A stretch of 7,075 bases of DNA from DAISKN01 sp963716925 (GCA_963716925.1 CAVQUX010000022.1:1-7075); one strand, 5' to 3'. Counted from the first letter of the stretch, positions 1 through 7,075 are shown. The notes: generated by a model from the letters alone, not told the origin. Numbers and translations: made by a program.

Positions 1-496
1 CGCCGATACGCTCGAGGGAGCCCAACGATCTCGGCATCATCCATCGGGACGTCAAACCGGAGAACGTGATGGTGACGGCGGCGGGCGAGGTCAAGCTCCT
101 CGATTTCGGTATCGCGAAGCTCGTCGATCCCAGGAACCGGCAGGAAGCGCCAACGCGGGACCACCAATCGCTTTCGCGGGAGGGAGTGGTGCTGGGAAGT
201 GCGAGCTACATGTCGCCTGAGCAGGTCCAGGCGCTCCCCGTCGACGGACGAAGCGACGTTTTCCTCCTGGGCGCCGTCCTCTACGAGATGGTGACGGGAA
301 GGAAGGCGTTCGACGGGAGTACTATGCTCGAGGTGATTGCGGCCGTTCTCCGCGAGGCCCTCCCTTCCTGGGCCCTGGGCGAGCGACGGTGCCGCGAAAG
401 GCGCTTTCCAAGGACGCCGCGCGGCGCTTCGACTCCATGGTCGCGTTTCGAGATGCGCTCGACGAGCTCAGAAGAAGAATTTCGCCCCCAGCATGA
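1..496 (+). pseudogene. Ser/Thr protein kinase catalytic domain, 5'-truncated and frameshifted
   Basis: C-terminal two thirds of a Hanks-type (PknB-like) kinase domain; the glycine-rich loop and ATP-binding lysine lie left of the window. The catalytic loop reads HRDVKPEN at 42-65, DFG at 102-110, the P+1 segment SYMSPEQ near 204-223, and the alpha-F segment DGRSDVFLLG after it. The frame is broken twice. An extra A near 24-25 separates ADTLEGAH from DLGIIHRD. Somewhere in 360-388 the reading moves to another frame, where the end of the domain (KALSKDAARRFDSM) resumes and stops at TGA 494-496. The linker before KALSKD is about 7 codons shorter than in the neighbouring kinase, so a small deletion may accompany the shift. 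Only about 20 residues follow RRFDSM, with no membrane helix or PD40 sensor, unlike the second kinase here. It would be a soluble kinase, a truncated paralogue, or an intact kinase misread through sequence errors. Its 3' end overlaps the end of the convergent receptor gene by 29 bases. Confidence 0.8.
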
Positions 497-3174
497 TCGG
501 GAACGGCAGCACGAAGGCGCTCGGTGAGCCGAAGTTCGGGCCGTAGAGATTGCTGTTCTGAAGGCCGGTCTCGGCGGTGTCGTTCGCGAGATTGAAAAGG
601 TCGGCGAGGATTTCCACCCTGCCTTCCTTCCGGAACCGAAAAACTTTGGAGAGACGCAGGTCGATGAGGGTCTGAGAGGAGAGCCGTCTCGTCCCCACGG
701 TCTCGAGCCGGACCCGGCGACCTCCCTGGGGCAGGCTCACGAAGGCGTCCGCGGCCCAGGGTTGTCCGAAGATGTACTGAAGATTCGCGGCCACGAGGAT
801 TCCGACGCTTGGATCTCGAACGAGGCCTGGGTCTTCAGCATGTGGGTGCGGTCGTTGTTGAGATTCCCTCCGGAGTTGAGGTAGTCGTTCGGGTCCCGGC
901 CGAAGGGCCTGTAGCCGAGGGTCGAGCTGCTCTGATCGAGCCTGGAGCGCGAAAGCTGGGAAAGGTCCCGACGGCCTCGGACACGGTGTAGGAAGCCATG
1001 GCCTGCCAGCGGCTCGACCACCGCTTCTCGAACGTGAGCGTGAGACCGTCGTACCGGAGGAAGAGCTCGTCGGGATTGGTCAGAAGGAAGAACCGATCGT
1101 CGGGCGGGCTGACGAGTGCCTGGACTTCGATTTCCCGTCCGTCGGGAGAGAACGCGGATCGCGGGCTTGGTAAATCCCGGCGATGTCTTTCCAGGCGATG
1201 GGTCGCTTCCGTTCTCGCGGGCGTAGGTGGCCGATACCGCCACTGCCTTCGCGACCTCGCGATCGAAACCGATCGAGAACTGATCCGTCACCGGACCTCT
1301 CGTATCGGGATCGAGCCCGAACTGCTCGGTCGGGTCCACCACCGACACGACATCCGTGTACCCGCCGGTAGCCGGATCGAAGTAGGCGGTGGTGGTGGGG
1401 GTTGACCTGGATGGGTCGCGGCGGTCTCGAGCAGGAACACTCCCTGGCGGTACCTTCCCCAGCTTGCGCGCACGAGCGTTCTTCCATCGGAGGTGAGCTT
1501 GTAGCTGAATCCGATGCGGGGCGAGAGCTCGCTCCAGGTGTAGACCTCTCCATTTCCCTCGATGACCGCGCCCGTCTCCAGCCCGAGGTGGTCGACGGCC
1601 GGCAGGTCCTGGCTTATGGACCAGGTGTGGTCATAGCGCAGGCCGAGGTTCACCGACAGTCGCTCGCCGAGACGAACGGTGTCCTCGGCGAAGACGCCGA
1701 GACTCTTCGACGCGCCTCCGTACACATAGGGCTCGCGGAATACGGCGTAGTAGGGATAGCCCCCATAGTCGTAGTAGTAGAGCCCGGCCCCGGATGACAA
1801 GACGCCGACGTCGACGCTGTCGGCTCGACCGAGCTGAACGCCGAACTTGAAGTCGTGATCCCCGCCCAGAAAGTCCGTACTGTAATGGCTGAGCTTCCCG
1901 CGTACGTCCGTTCGGTGGGTCTCCCCGGGGCCCACCAGAAGGGGGCCGCCGCTCTCGTATCCCGTGAGGCCGTCGTAGTGGTACGGGAGCGTGCTCCCGC
2001 TCGCCGAAGTCCAGAGAACGGAGGGGTCGGATCCGGAGACCCTCGCTTCCCAGAGCGTCCGGTCCGAGACCAGGTGCGTCAGGTGGAAGAAGGTTGCCGC
2101 CGGATCGTGCCCCTCCTGACGGTTCAACACTTCGTAGGGTCTGCTCACGGTCGACGGGTCCACGTAACCCCAATAGTCGTTCTGGTAGTTGGCCATGAGC
2201 TTGAGATTCGGCGTGATCTGCCAGTTGACCTTGACGAAGACTCGATGGTCGTCCTCTACCGATGGAGGGCCGTCGCCGCCGGGAAAGTTGTCCGAATCCG
2301 ATCGGTACTGGTAGCCCCCGAAAAACCACATTCGGTCCTTCCAGAGGGGGCCCCCGATGTGAGTCGAGAAGTCCCGATACTTGGACCTCACGTAGCCCGT
2401 CTCTCCCTCCGGACAGTTGCAGGGATACCGAATCGGCTGGCTCGTCAGCGAATCGAACTGGCCGTAGTAGGAGGCATCGAAGCGAAACTCGCTTCCGCCG
2501 GACTTGCTCACCACGTTGAAGACCGCGCCCTGGAACTCGCCGTACTCGACGGAGGCTCCGAGTCCCACGATCTCGACTTCCCCGACGACGTCCGGGTCGA
2601 GCCAGATGGCAGCGTTTCCCCCGCTCCGTCCCGTGAAATCCGTGCCATCCACGAGATAGAGATTCTCGTTCGAAGAGGACCCGAAGGCCGAGACCTGTCC
2701 GCCTTCGTTTCCCGGAAGCGCCGCCGACATCCCTGGCGCCGACTTGATGAGGTCGAAGAAGCTATCGCGGTGCAGCGGAAGATTCTCGGCGTACTCGCTG
2801 CCGTAGTTCGTCGAGTAGCCCGCCTCCGTGGCATCGAGAAGAGGGCTCTCGTCGCTCACGTTCACCGTTTCGGCCACGGAGGCGAGCGCGAGCGTCACCT
2901 CTCGCTCGAGAGTCGCACCGAGCGAGACCCGCAGCCCCTCCTCGCTGTAGCTTCGGAAGCCAGACAGCTCGACGGAGAGCCGGTAGACCCCCGGAGGCAG
3001 GGCGGGAAATCGAAACCGGCCCTTTTCGTCGGTGACCGTCACCGAAGGCCCGCTCGGGAGGGCCGGGGAGGAAATCGTCACGCTCGCGCCGGGAAGGACG
3101 CCCGAGGTTTCGTCGACCGCGGTTCCGACGAGATTTCCCGTGAGAATCTGAAACACAAGTAGGATCAGGTTCAT
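468..3174 (-). CDS. TonB-dependent outer-membrane receptor, Oar-like, with carboxypeptidase-regulatory-like domain (3' part frameshifted)
   Basis: Outer-membrane beta-barrel for energised uptake or surface binding; substrate unknown. Starting at ATG 3174: a short hydrophobic leader (MNLILLVFQILTG), a carboxypeptidase-regulatory-like beta-sandwich (about residues 14-100, with VLPGASVTI, DEKGRFRFPALPPGVYRL and SGF), a TonB-box-like stretch ETVNVSDESPLLD (about 102-114), a plug (LYLVDGTDFTGR, VEYGEFQGAVFNVVSKSGG), then the barrel (IGGPLWKDRMWFFGGYQY, FGVQLGRA, VNLGLRYDHTW, LSPRIGFSYKL). A Cys252-Asn-Cys254 pair and a very tyrosine-rich loop near residues 466-486 are visible. The open frame holds to about 1405. 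Homology then continues across frames: YFDPATGGYTDVV and VSATYAREN, IAWKDIAGIY, REIEVQALVSPPDDR and ASYTVSEA, GYRPFGRDPNDYLN, and finally VAANLQYIFGQPWAADAF to a typical C-terminus ending KFFF (stop 468-470). Shifts fall near 1402, 1202, 1167, 1148, 962 and 804. Total length about 900 residues, normal for the family. ATG 3174 was chosen because it follows the kinase stop by 5 bases; an upstream in-frame start at 3246 would overlap the kinase. Family assignment is firm; intactness is not. Confidence 0.88.
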
Positions 3175-3178
3175 TCGA

Positions 3179-3184
3179 CCTACC
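3179..3184 (-). promoter_or_regulatory. Weak Shine-Dalgarno of the receptor gene, overlapping the kinase stop codon
   Basis: The minus strand reads GGTAGG, four bases, then ATG (3174). The kinase stop TAG (3182-3180) sits inside this purine-rich word. The arrangement suggests ribosomes terminating on the kinase restart on the receptor, that is, translational coupling. The match to the anti-SD is only moderate, so the site is inferred mainly from position. Confidence 0.4.
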
Positions 3185-5806
3185 GAAAGTTCTCGACGAG
3201 CATGAGGTCGGTTCCGGCGGCATCCTGCTTCGTCAAAAGAACCCACTCCCCGTCGGGGGAGACCGCGAGTCCGCTAGCCAGATGGAAGAAGCCATCGAGC
3301 GTGGCCAGATCCGTCACCTTCCCGCTCTCGAGATCGTGGTACCGAAGCGTCGCGGCATCTCCCGACTGATCCAGGTAGCAGATCCCTTTTTCGAACACGT
3401 CCCACAAATTGAACACGGGGCCGATAGTCTCGATGAGCTTTTCTTCGGCGCCTCCCTCGACCGGTACACGCCAGATACCGCTGACGTCATCGCGCGTGAA
3501 GAGCACGTATTCCGGGTCCGGGGACTCCCGGCCCCAGCGTCCGCCACCGCGAGTCACCGGAATCGGCTCCCCCCCCGCGAAGGGGAGCTTCCATATCTGC
3601 TGCACGCCGCCGGCGTTCTGGCTTCTCGTGAAGTAGATCCATCGCCCATCGCGCGACGAATTGCCAAAGTACTCTCCTACCGGCGAGTCGGTCAGAGGGC
3701 GGAGCTGACCGGAATCCACGGATCCGACGAAGAGATCGCGAGAGTCGAGGACCTGATCGACCAGGATGTGGCGCCCGTCGGGAGACCAGCTGACACCCCC
3801 GACTTCCGACACTGCGAAAGGCTTCCTGGCGTTCTCTCCGTTCGCGTCGCTGACCCAGACCTCCGCGCCGCCCGACCGGTCCGAGACGAAAACAATCTGT
3901 TTCCCGTCGGGAGAAAACCGAGCGCTGCGGTCGTCGCGGGTCGAGGCGATCCATCTCTGAGGCGCTCCCCGGTTCTTCGAGCGGGGCCCCGGGACTCTCC
4001 AGATGTTCCAGTCCGAGAGCGGCTTTTCGTAGGCGAGCCGGTTTCCCTCCCGCGAGATGCTGGGCTTGATGGCGTCCGCCTCGATCAAAGGAATGGTCTC
4101 GAGCTCGCCTCCCCCCACCGCTATCTTGTGCAATCCATCGCGCCGCGGCGGGTAGAGGGAAACGATCAGGCTTTCGCCGCCGGCCGCCCAGGCAAGAGAT
4201 CCGTCAAAGAGGTCGACGGAACCCTCGGTAATTCGCTTCAGGTCTCCGCTATCGGGCATAACCATGTAGATCGCGGGCTGGGAGTCCAGCCGGATGAACG
4301 CAATCGTGCGGCCGTCTGGAGAGAAGACCGGCGAGGTGTCGCCACACCGCTGGAGTGGCTCCGGACATTCGGGGTCGCGTGGAGGGTCCGTAAGGCGTCG
4401 CATCTGTCCCGTGTCGACAGTGAGCAGGTATATGGCATTCACGTCCCCGACGGTTTCAGCGTTCACCACCGCGAGCTCGCGGCCGTCCGCGGACCAGGAG
4501 AGGCCGGGGAACCATCCGAGCGACGTCGCGAGGCGCTTTTCGGGTCCGCCCAACGAGGAGATGGCGAAGATGCCGTCACGGATCTCCCCGTCTTCCCGCA
4601 CGCGGCGGAAGAACGCGACCCGGCTTCCGTCCGCGGACCACGCCGGCCGAGCCTCTTCTTCGACGTTGTCGGTGAGCTGAAGCTCCTGCCCGCCATCGAT
4701 GAGCTTGACGTAGGAATCCCTTTCGGTCACGAAGGCGACCTGCCTTCCGTCGGGCGAAAGGGCCGGGTCTCCTTCGTAGCCGGGTGCGGTCGTCAGGGGC
4801 ACTACTCTCGGAGGGGGCAGCGAGTCCGTCACCGGGCTGCGGTATCGAAAGAAAGCGAGAGTGGCGAGACCGACGACCACGACCCCGGCGGCCCAGGCCC
4901 AGGTCCGCGCAGGTTTCCGCAGGGCCCGGCCTCTCGCGGTGATGGCAACGCCGGAATCGACTTCGTTCCTCAGATCCTCGAGCGCGATCTTGAGGTCCGC
5001 CATCGACTGGAACCGCCTGCCGGCGTCCTTTCGAAGCGCCCTCGCCAGGATTCGCTCCAGCTCGATGGGCGCTTTCGGCATCAGAGCGCTCACGGGCTGG
5101 GGCTCGTCCCTCAGGACCGCCGCGAGAGTCGACGGAAGGCTCGTCCCCTGGAAAGCCCTCTTCCCGGTCACCATCTCGTATAGGACGCTCCCGAAGGAAA
5201 ATATGTCGCTGCGCGCGTCCACCTTGCGGCCCTCTGCCTGCTCCGGAGACATGTACGCAGCGGTTCCCACGACATGACCTTCCCGGGTGACGGGGGCGTC
5301 CTGGGCGCGGGTCGGAGTTTCCTCGGAATCCCCGAGCTCCGTCAGCTTCGCGACTCCAAAGTCGAGAATCTTTGCAACCCCCTGCTCGGTTACAACGACG
5401 TTATCCGGCTTCAAGTCCCGATGCACGATTCCGTGGGCGTGCGCCGCGGGAGAGCATCCGCCATCTGGATCGCGTAGCCGAGAGCTTCTGAGAGCTTCAT
5501 CCTGCCCACTCGCTCCCGGAGCGTCTCCCCTGAGACGTATTGCATGGCGATGAAATACACACCCTCGGCCTCGCCGATATCGTGGACGACGACGATGTTG
5601 GGATGATCGAGCGCGGACGCCGCCCGGGCTTCCTGCATGAAACGACGCCGCCGATCCGGGTCGCGCACCGACTCCGGAGGAAGCACCTTGATCGCCACGG
5701 CGCGCTCGAGCCGGGTGTCGAAAGCCTTGTAGACCTCGCCCATTCCTCCAGCGCCGATTCTCTCGAGGATCCGGTAGTGGGAGAGGGTCTGCCCAGAGGT
5801 CAGCAC
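3180..5806 (-). CDS. Transmembrane Ser/Thr receptor kinase with C-terminal PD40/TolB-like propeller (one apparent frameshift)
   Basis: Signalling kinase: cytoplasmic kinase domain, one membrane helix, and a presumably periplasmic beta-propeller sensor. Numbering from GTG 5806: glycine loop GAGGMGEVY (18-26), Lys40 in AIKVL, alpha-C Glu59, HPNIV (68-72), catalytic loop HRDLKPDN (129-136, Asp131), DFG (149-151), P+1 motif MSPEQ (186-190), DARSDIFSFG, and domain end ALRKDAGRRF (257-266). All catalytic residues are present. A basic linker (RALRKPAR) precedes the helix WAWAAGVVVVGLATLAFF (303-320). From about 340 come repeated PD40 blades (LSPDGRQVAFV, WSADGSRVAFF, FSPDGRTIAFI, FSPDGKQIVFV, WSPDGRHILV), ending LMLVENFR, a usual end for these proteins. 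The 5' 360 bases are in one frame and the rest in another. Restoring one G near 5449 gives ADALAAAHAHGIVHRD, so the long open frame running up to 6173 is an artefact before that point. Start: an in-frame TAG lies five codons upstream of GTG 5806. Length about 875 residues, normal. The receptor gene follows 5 bases downstream. Thr residues in the activation segment (156, 164, 166, 174, 182) are candidate phosphosites. Confidence 0.9.
3250..4770 (-). repeat. PD40/WD40-like propeller blade repeats inside the receptor kinase
   Basis: The C-terminal half of the kinase is built from repeating blades centred on S-P/A-D-G-R followed by a short hydrophobic strand. At DNA level this appears as recurring ccgtcgggaga-like or ccgtccgcgga-like words on the plus strand near 3250, 3775, 3904, 4312, 4483, 4627 and 4747. 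More degenerate copies lie at about 3646 (SRDGRWIYF) and 4040-4060 (SREGNRLAY). About ten blades can be counted, enough for one six- to eight-bladed propeller plus extra strands. These are protein-coding repeats, not a mobile or regulatory element. Confidence 0.75.
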
Positions 5807-5815
5807 GGAGAAATG

Positions 5816-5844
5816 ACTCTAGCGAAAAATTGCGGATTTCGCAC
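5816..5844 (-). promoter_or_regulatory. Candidate promoter of the kinase-receptor operon
   Basis: A -10-like TAGAGT (5821-5816, 4 of 6 to TATAAT) lies 9 bases before GTG 5806. The hexamer at -35 distance with a 17-base spacer, GTGCGA (5844-5839), is weak (3 of 6). No purine-rich ribosome site lies between hexamer and start. The transcript would begin a base or two before the GTG, that is, be leaderless or nearly so. This is weak alone; its support comes from the same 9-base spacing on the divergent gene. Confidence 0.3.
5822..5842. repeat. Short inverted repeat GCGAAA / TTTCGC upstream of the kinase
   Basis: Perfect 6-base arms at 5822-5827 and 5837-5842 around a 9-base spacer, covering the region between the -10-like and -35-like words of the kinase promoter candidate. 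It could be a regulator site. The arms are short and no T-tract follows, so a terminator role is unlikely and chance is possible. Confidence 0.3.
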
Positions 5845-5873
5845 GCTGCGAGCCGCCCACGAGCGACGAGCGG

Positions 5874-5903
5874 TTGAGGCGGTTCGACCGCGGCGGATAT
5901 GCT
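5874..5903 (+). promoter_or_regulatory. Candidate sigma70-type promoter of the membrane-protein gene, apparently leaderless
   Basis: TTGAGG (5874-5879, 4 of 6 to TTGACA), an 18-base spacer, then TATGCT (5898-5903, 4 of 6 to TATAAT). ATG 5913 follows after 9 bases, so initiation at the usual distance would put the 5' end at or within about three bases of the start codon. The bases before the ATG (ctctgccttcc) are pyrimidine-rich and give no Shine-Dalgarno. A small inverted repeat, GCGGT-tcg-ACCGC (5879-5891), sits in the spacer. Confidence 0.45.
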
Positions 5904-5912
5904 CTGCCTTCC

Positions 5913-7075
5913 ATGGGCTCGCGCGATTCCACCGGCGTCCGGCGAGGGTTGGTCTGGTTCTTCGGAACGGCGCTCTACTCCGGGGCCAGCTATCTCCTCC
6001 TGCTCTTCGCGTATCGTCAGATCGACGGTTTTCGAGTAGAGCTTGGCGGAAGCGACGAAGCGTTCCGGCCCGAAGGAGACCGGGCCTGGAGCCGCAGCTA
6101 CCCGGACCACGGTCCGTACCGCATCCGGCGCGGGCAGAGGCGCATGACCGACTTTCTCGCGCGCATGGCTCACGAAGGGGCGGCGCTCGAGATTCCGACG
6201 AAGGATCGACCGGGGCGGCGCCGAGCTTTTGATACGAGGCCATCGCTATGGACAGCCGGGCGTCGTCCACGTGCTGGCCGGAGGCGTCCGGCTGAAGACA
6301 CTCGCGTACCGCAAGGACTCGTATCCCTGGGACGTCGAGCGACTGCCGGTTCCCGAGGCGCTCGCCGGCAGTCCGCTACGCATTGATTTTCTCGGCGCAG
6401 CGACGGAGGAGGACGTTGACCTTCCGCCGGGAGGGCTTCTTGGAATCGACTGGGTCGAGCTGAGGCCAGTCGACCCCTCCGCGCGATTCGTACCCACACT
6501 CCAGCAGTGGTTGCTCGCTTCGATTCTGCCGGCCTTCGTCTTCGCGAGCCTGCGCTGGGCGCGGGTGCGATGGGCCTTCGCCGCCGGCCTGCTCAGCGGG
6601 GCGATTCTGCTCGCCGCTCACGCTTTCGTTCCGGGCCGACAGTCGCCGCGACGGGTCACCTCTGGGCGATAGTGCCCACGGCGGCGCTTTTCTGGGTCGT
6701 GCTTCGCTGGGCTTTGAACGTCGAGCGGATGCGAGCGCGCCGGCTCACCGCCCTCGGCTCGCTCACGATTCTCGCCCACGCCCCCGTTATTTTCTTTCCC
6801 AACCACCAGCCTCCCGACCTGAGGGCGCATTTGGGCCAGGTCGCTCGCCTCGAAAGCTTCCATCTGGACCAGTTCTGGGAGTTCTCGTCGACGACGCCGG
6901 TCGCGGGCCGGAACAAGCCGGCGACCGGCTTCGACCGGGACTATGTCGCCCCGTACCCGCCCTGGATTTATTTCCTCGTGCACGCGCTCCGGCCGGTGAC
7001 GGACAATCCGCGCTTCTGGATGGAATGGCTCGGTCTGGTCGCGGCCGGAGCCATCGTAGTTCTTACCGAGCGCCT
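5913..7075 (+). CDS. Polytopic membrane protein with extracytoplasmic beta-rich domain, possible GT-C glycosyltransferase (3'-truncated, frameshifted)
   Basis: Specific family not recognised. From ATG 5913: a basic N-terminus (MGSRDSTGVRRG), a first helix (WFFGTALYSGASYLLLLFAY, about 15-34), then about 170 residues rich in beta-type sequence (LLIRGHRYGQPGVVHVLAGG, SYPWDVERLPVP, LRIDFLGAA, LGIDWVELRPV) suggesting a jelly-roll or carbohydrate-binding-like fold outside the membrane. At least four further hydrophobic segments follow (WLLASILPAFVFAS, WAFAAGLLSGAILLAAHAFV, LWAIVPTAALFWVVL, LGSLTILAHAPVIFF). Next come a polar loop with PPDLRAHL and DYVAPYPPWIYFLVHAL, and another helix at the window edge. 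A Pro/Asp-rich first loop followed by an aromatic YPPW-type helix start is reminiscent of GT-C glycosyltransferases, but no decisive catalytic motif is visible. The frame changes near 6200-6220 (into GGAELLIRG) and near 6630 (from AHAFVPG into PTVAATGHLW). The start is chosen for the positive-inside N-terminus and promoter spacing; a TTG at 5874 is less likely. About 387 residues are in the window and the gene continues beyond it. Confidence 0.6.

Noticed and set aside
460..500. Bidirectional terminator between the convergent kinase fragment and receptor
   Set aside because: The genes overlap here and I see no stable hairpin with a T-tract on either strand.
1288..1400. Poly-proline C-terminus (PPPPPP and onward) of the 652-codon receptor frame
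   Set aside because: Produced by reading past the frameshift beside the G5 run at 1397-1401. The neighbouring frame gives the sensible PTTTAYFDPATGGYTDVV.
1855..3162. 435-codon plus-strand open frame opposite the receptor
   Set aside because: Mirror of the receptor codons with no recognisable motif; the minus strand has clear beta-sandwich, plug and barrel signatures.
3282..5183. 633-codon plus-strand open frame opposite the receptor kinase
   Set aside because: Antisense shadow of a GC-rich gene: Arg/Pro/Val-rich with no domain sense, while the minus strand encodes clear kinase and PD40 motifs.
5440..5460. Programmed ribosomal frameshift in the kinase
   Set aside because: No slippery heptamer, stop-codon context or downstream structure is evident. 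Several similar breaks elsewhere in the window make a plain indel more likely.
5460..6173. N-terminal part of the 997-codon minus-strand open frame, upstream of the kinase catalytic loop
   Set aside because: It is low-complexity, Arg/Pro/Ala-rich and antisense to the membrane-protein gene. The true kinase N-lobe (GAGGMGEVY, AIKVL) is in another frame at 5806-5450.
1..7075. CRISPR array, tRNA, rRNA, insertion sequence or phage-defence locus
   Set aside because: No regularly spaced direct repeats, tRNA-like cloverleaf, transposase motif or terminal inverted repeats were seen. The recurring ccgtcggga words are codons of the PD40 blades.

Overview
GC-rich bacterial DNA with the gene repertoire of Acidobacteriota or a close relative. 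The signs are a Hanks-type Ser/Thr kinase fused through one membrane helix to a PD40/TolB-like propeller, and an Oar-like TonB-dependent receptor with an N-terminal carboxypeptidase-regulatory-like domain. The phylum assignment is inferred from gene content; there is no marker gene in the window.

Layout. (1) 1-496, plus strand: the 3' part of a second Ser/Thr kinase catalytic domain, entering from the left edge, broken by frameshifts and ending with no membrane helix or sensor domain. (2) 3174-468, minus strand: a TonB-dependent outer-membrane receptor of about 900 residues. Its first ~590 codons are open, while its 3' part is scattered over all three frames by about six small indels. Its end overlaps the end of the kinase fragment tail to tail. 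(3) 5806-3180, minus strand: a kinase-TM-PD40 receptor kinase of about 875 residues, interrupted by one apparent 1-base deletion near 5449. It lies 5 bases upstream of the receptor gene, so the two form a probable operon. (4) 5807-5912: a 106-base divergent intergenic region. On both sides a -10-like hexamer lies 9 bases before the start codon and no Shine-Dalgarno is seen. (5) 5913-7075, plus strand: the start of a polytopic membrane protein with a large extracytoplasmic beta-rich domain, GT-C glycosyltransferase-like in outline. It carries two apparent frameshifts and runs off the right edge.

How the genes may work together: the receptor kinase and the outer-membrane receptor are probably co-transcribed. 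This suggests one signalling/uptake unit, with the propeller on the periplasmic side, the kinase in the cytoplasm and the receptor in the outer membrane. The function is inference from arrangement; no substrate can be read from the sequence.

A main caution is the number of small indels, about eleven in total: eight in the first 1.4 kb, none over the next 4 kb, and three after 5.4 kb. Family motifs resume cleanly after each shift and no in-frame stop is needed to reconstruct the proteins. This fits uncorrected sequencing or assembly errors at least as well as true gene decay. No CRISPR array, tRNA, rRNA, insertion sequence or clear intrinsic terminator was seen.
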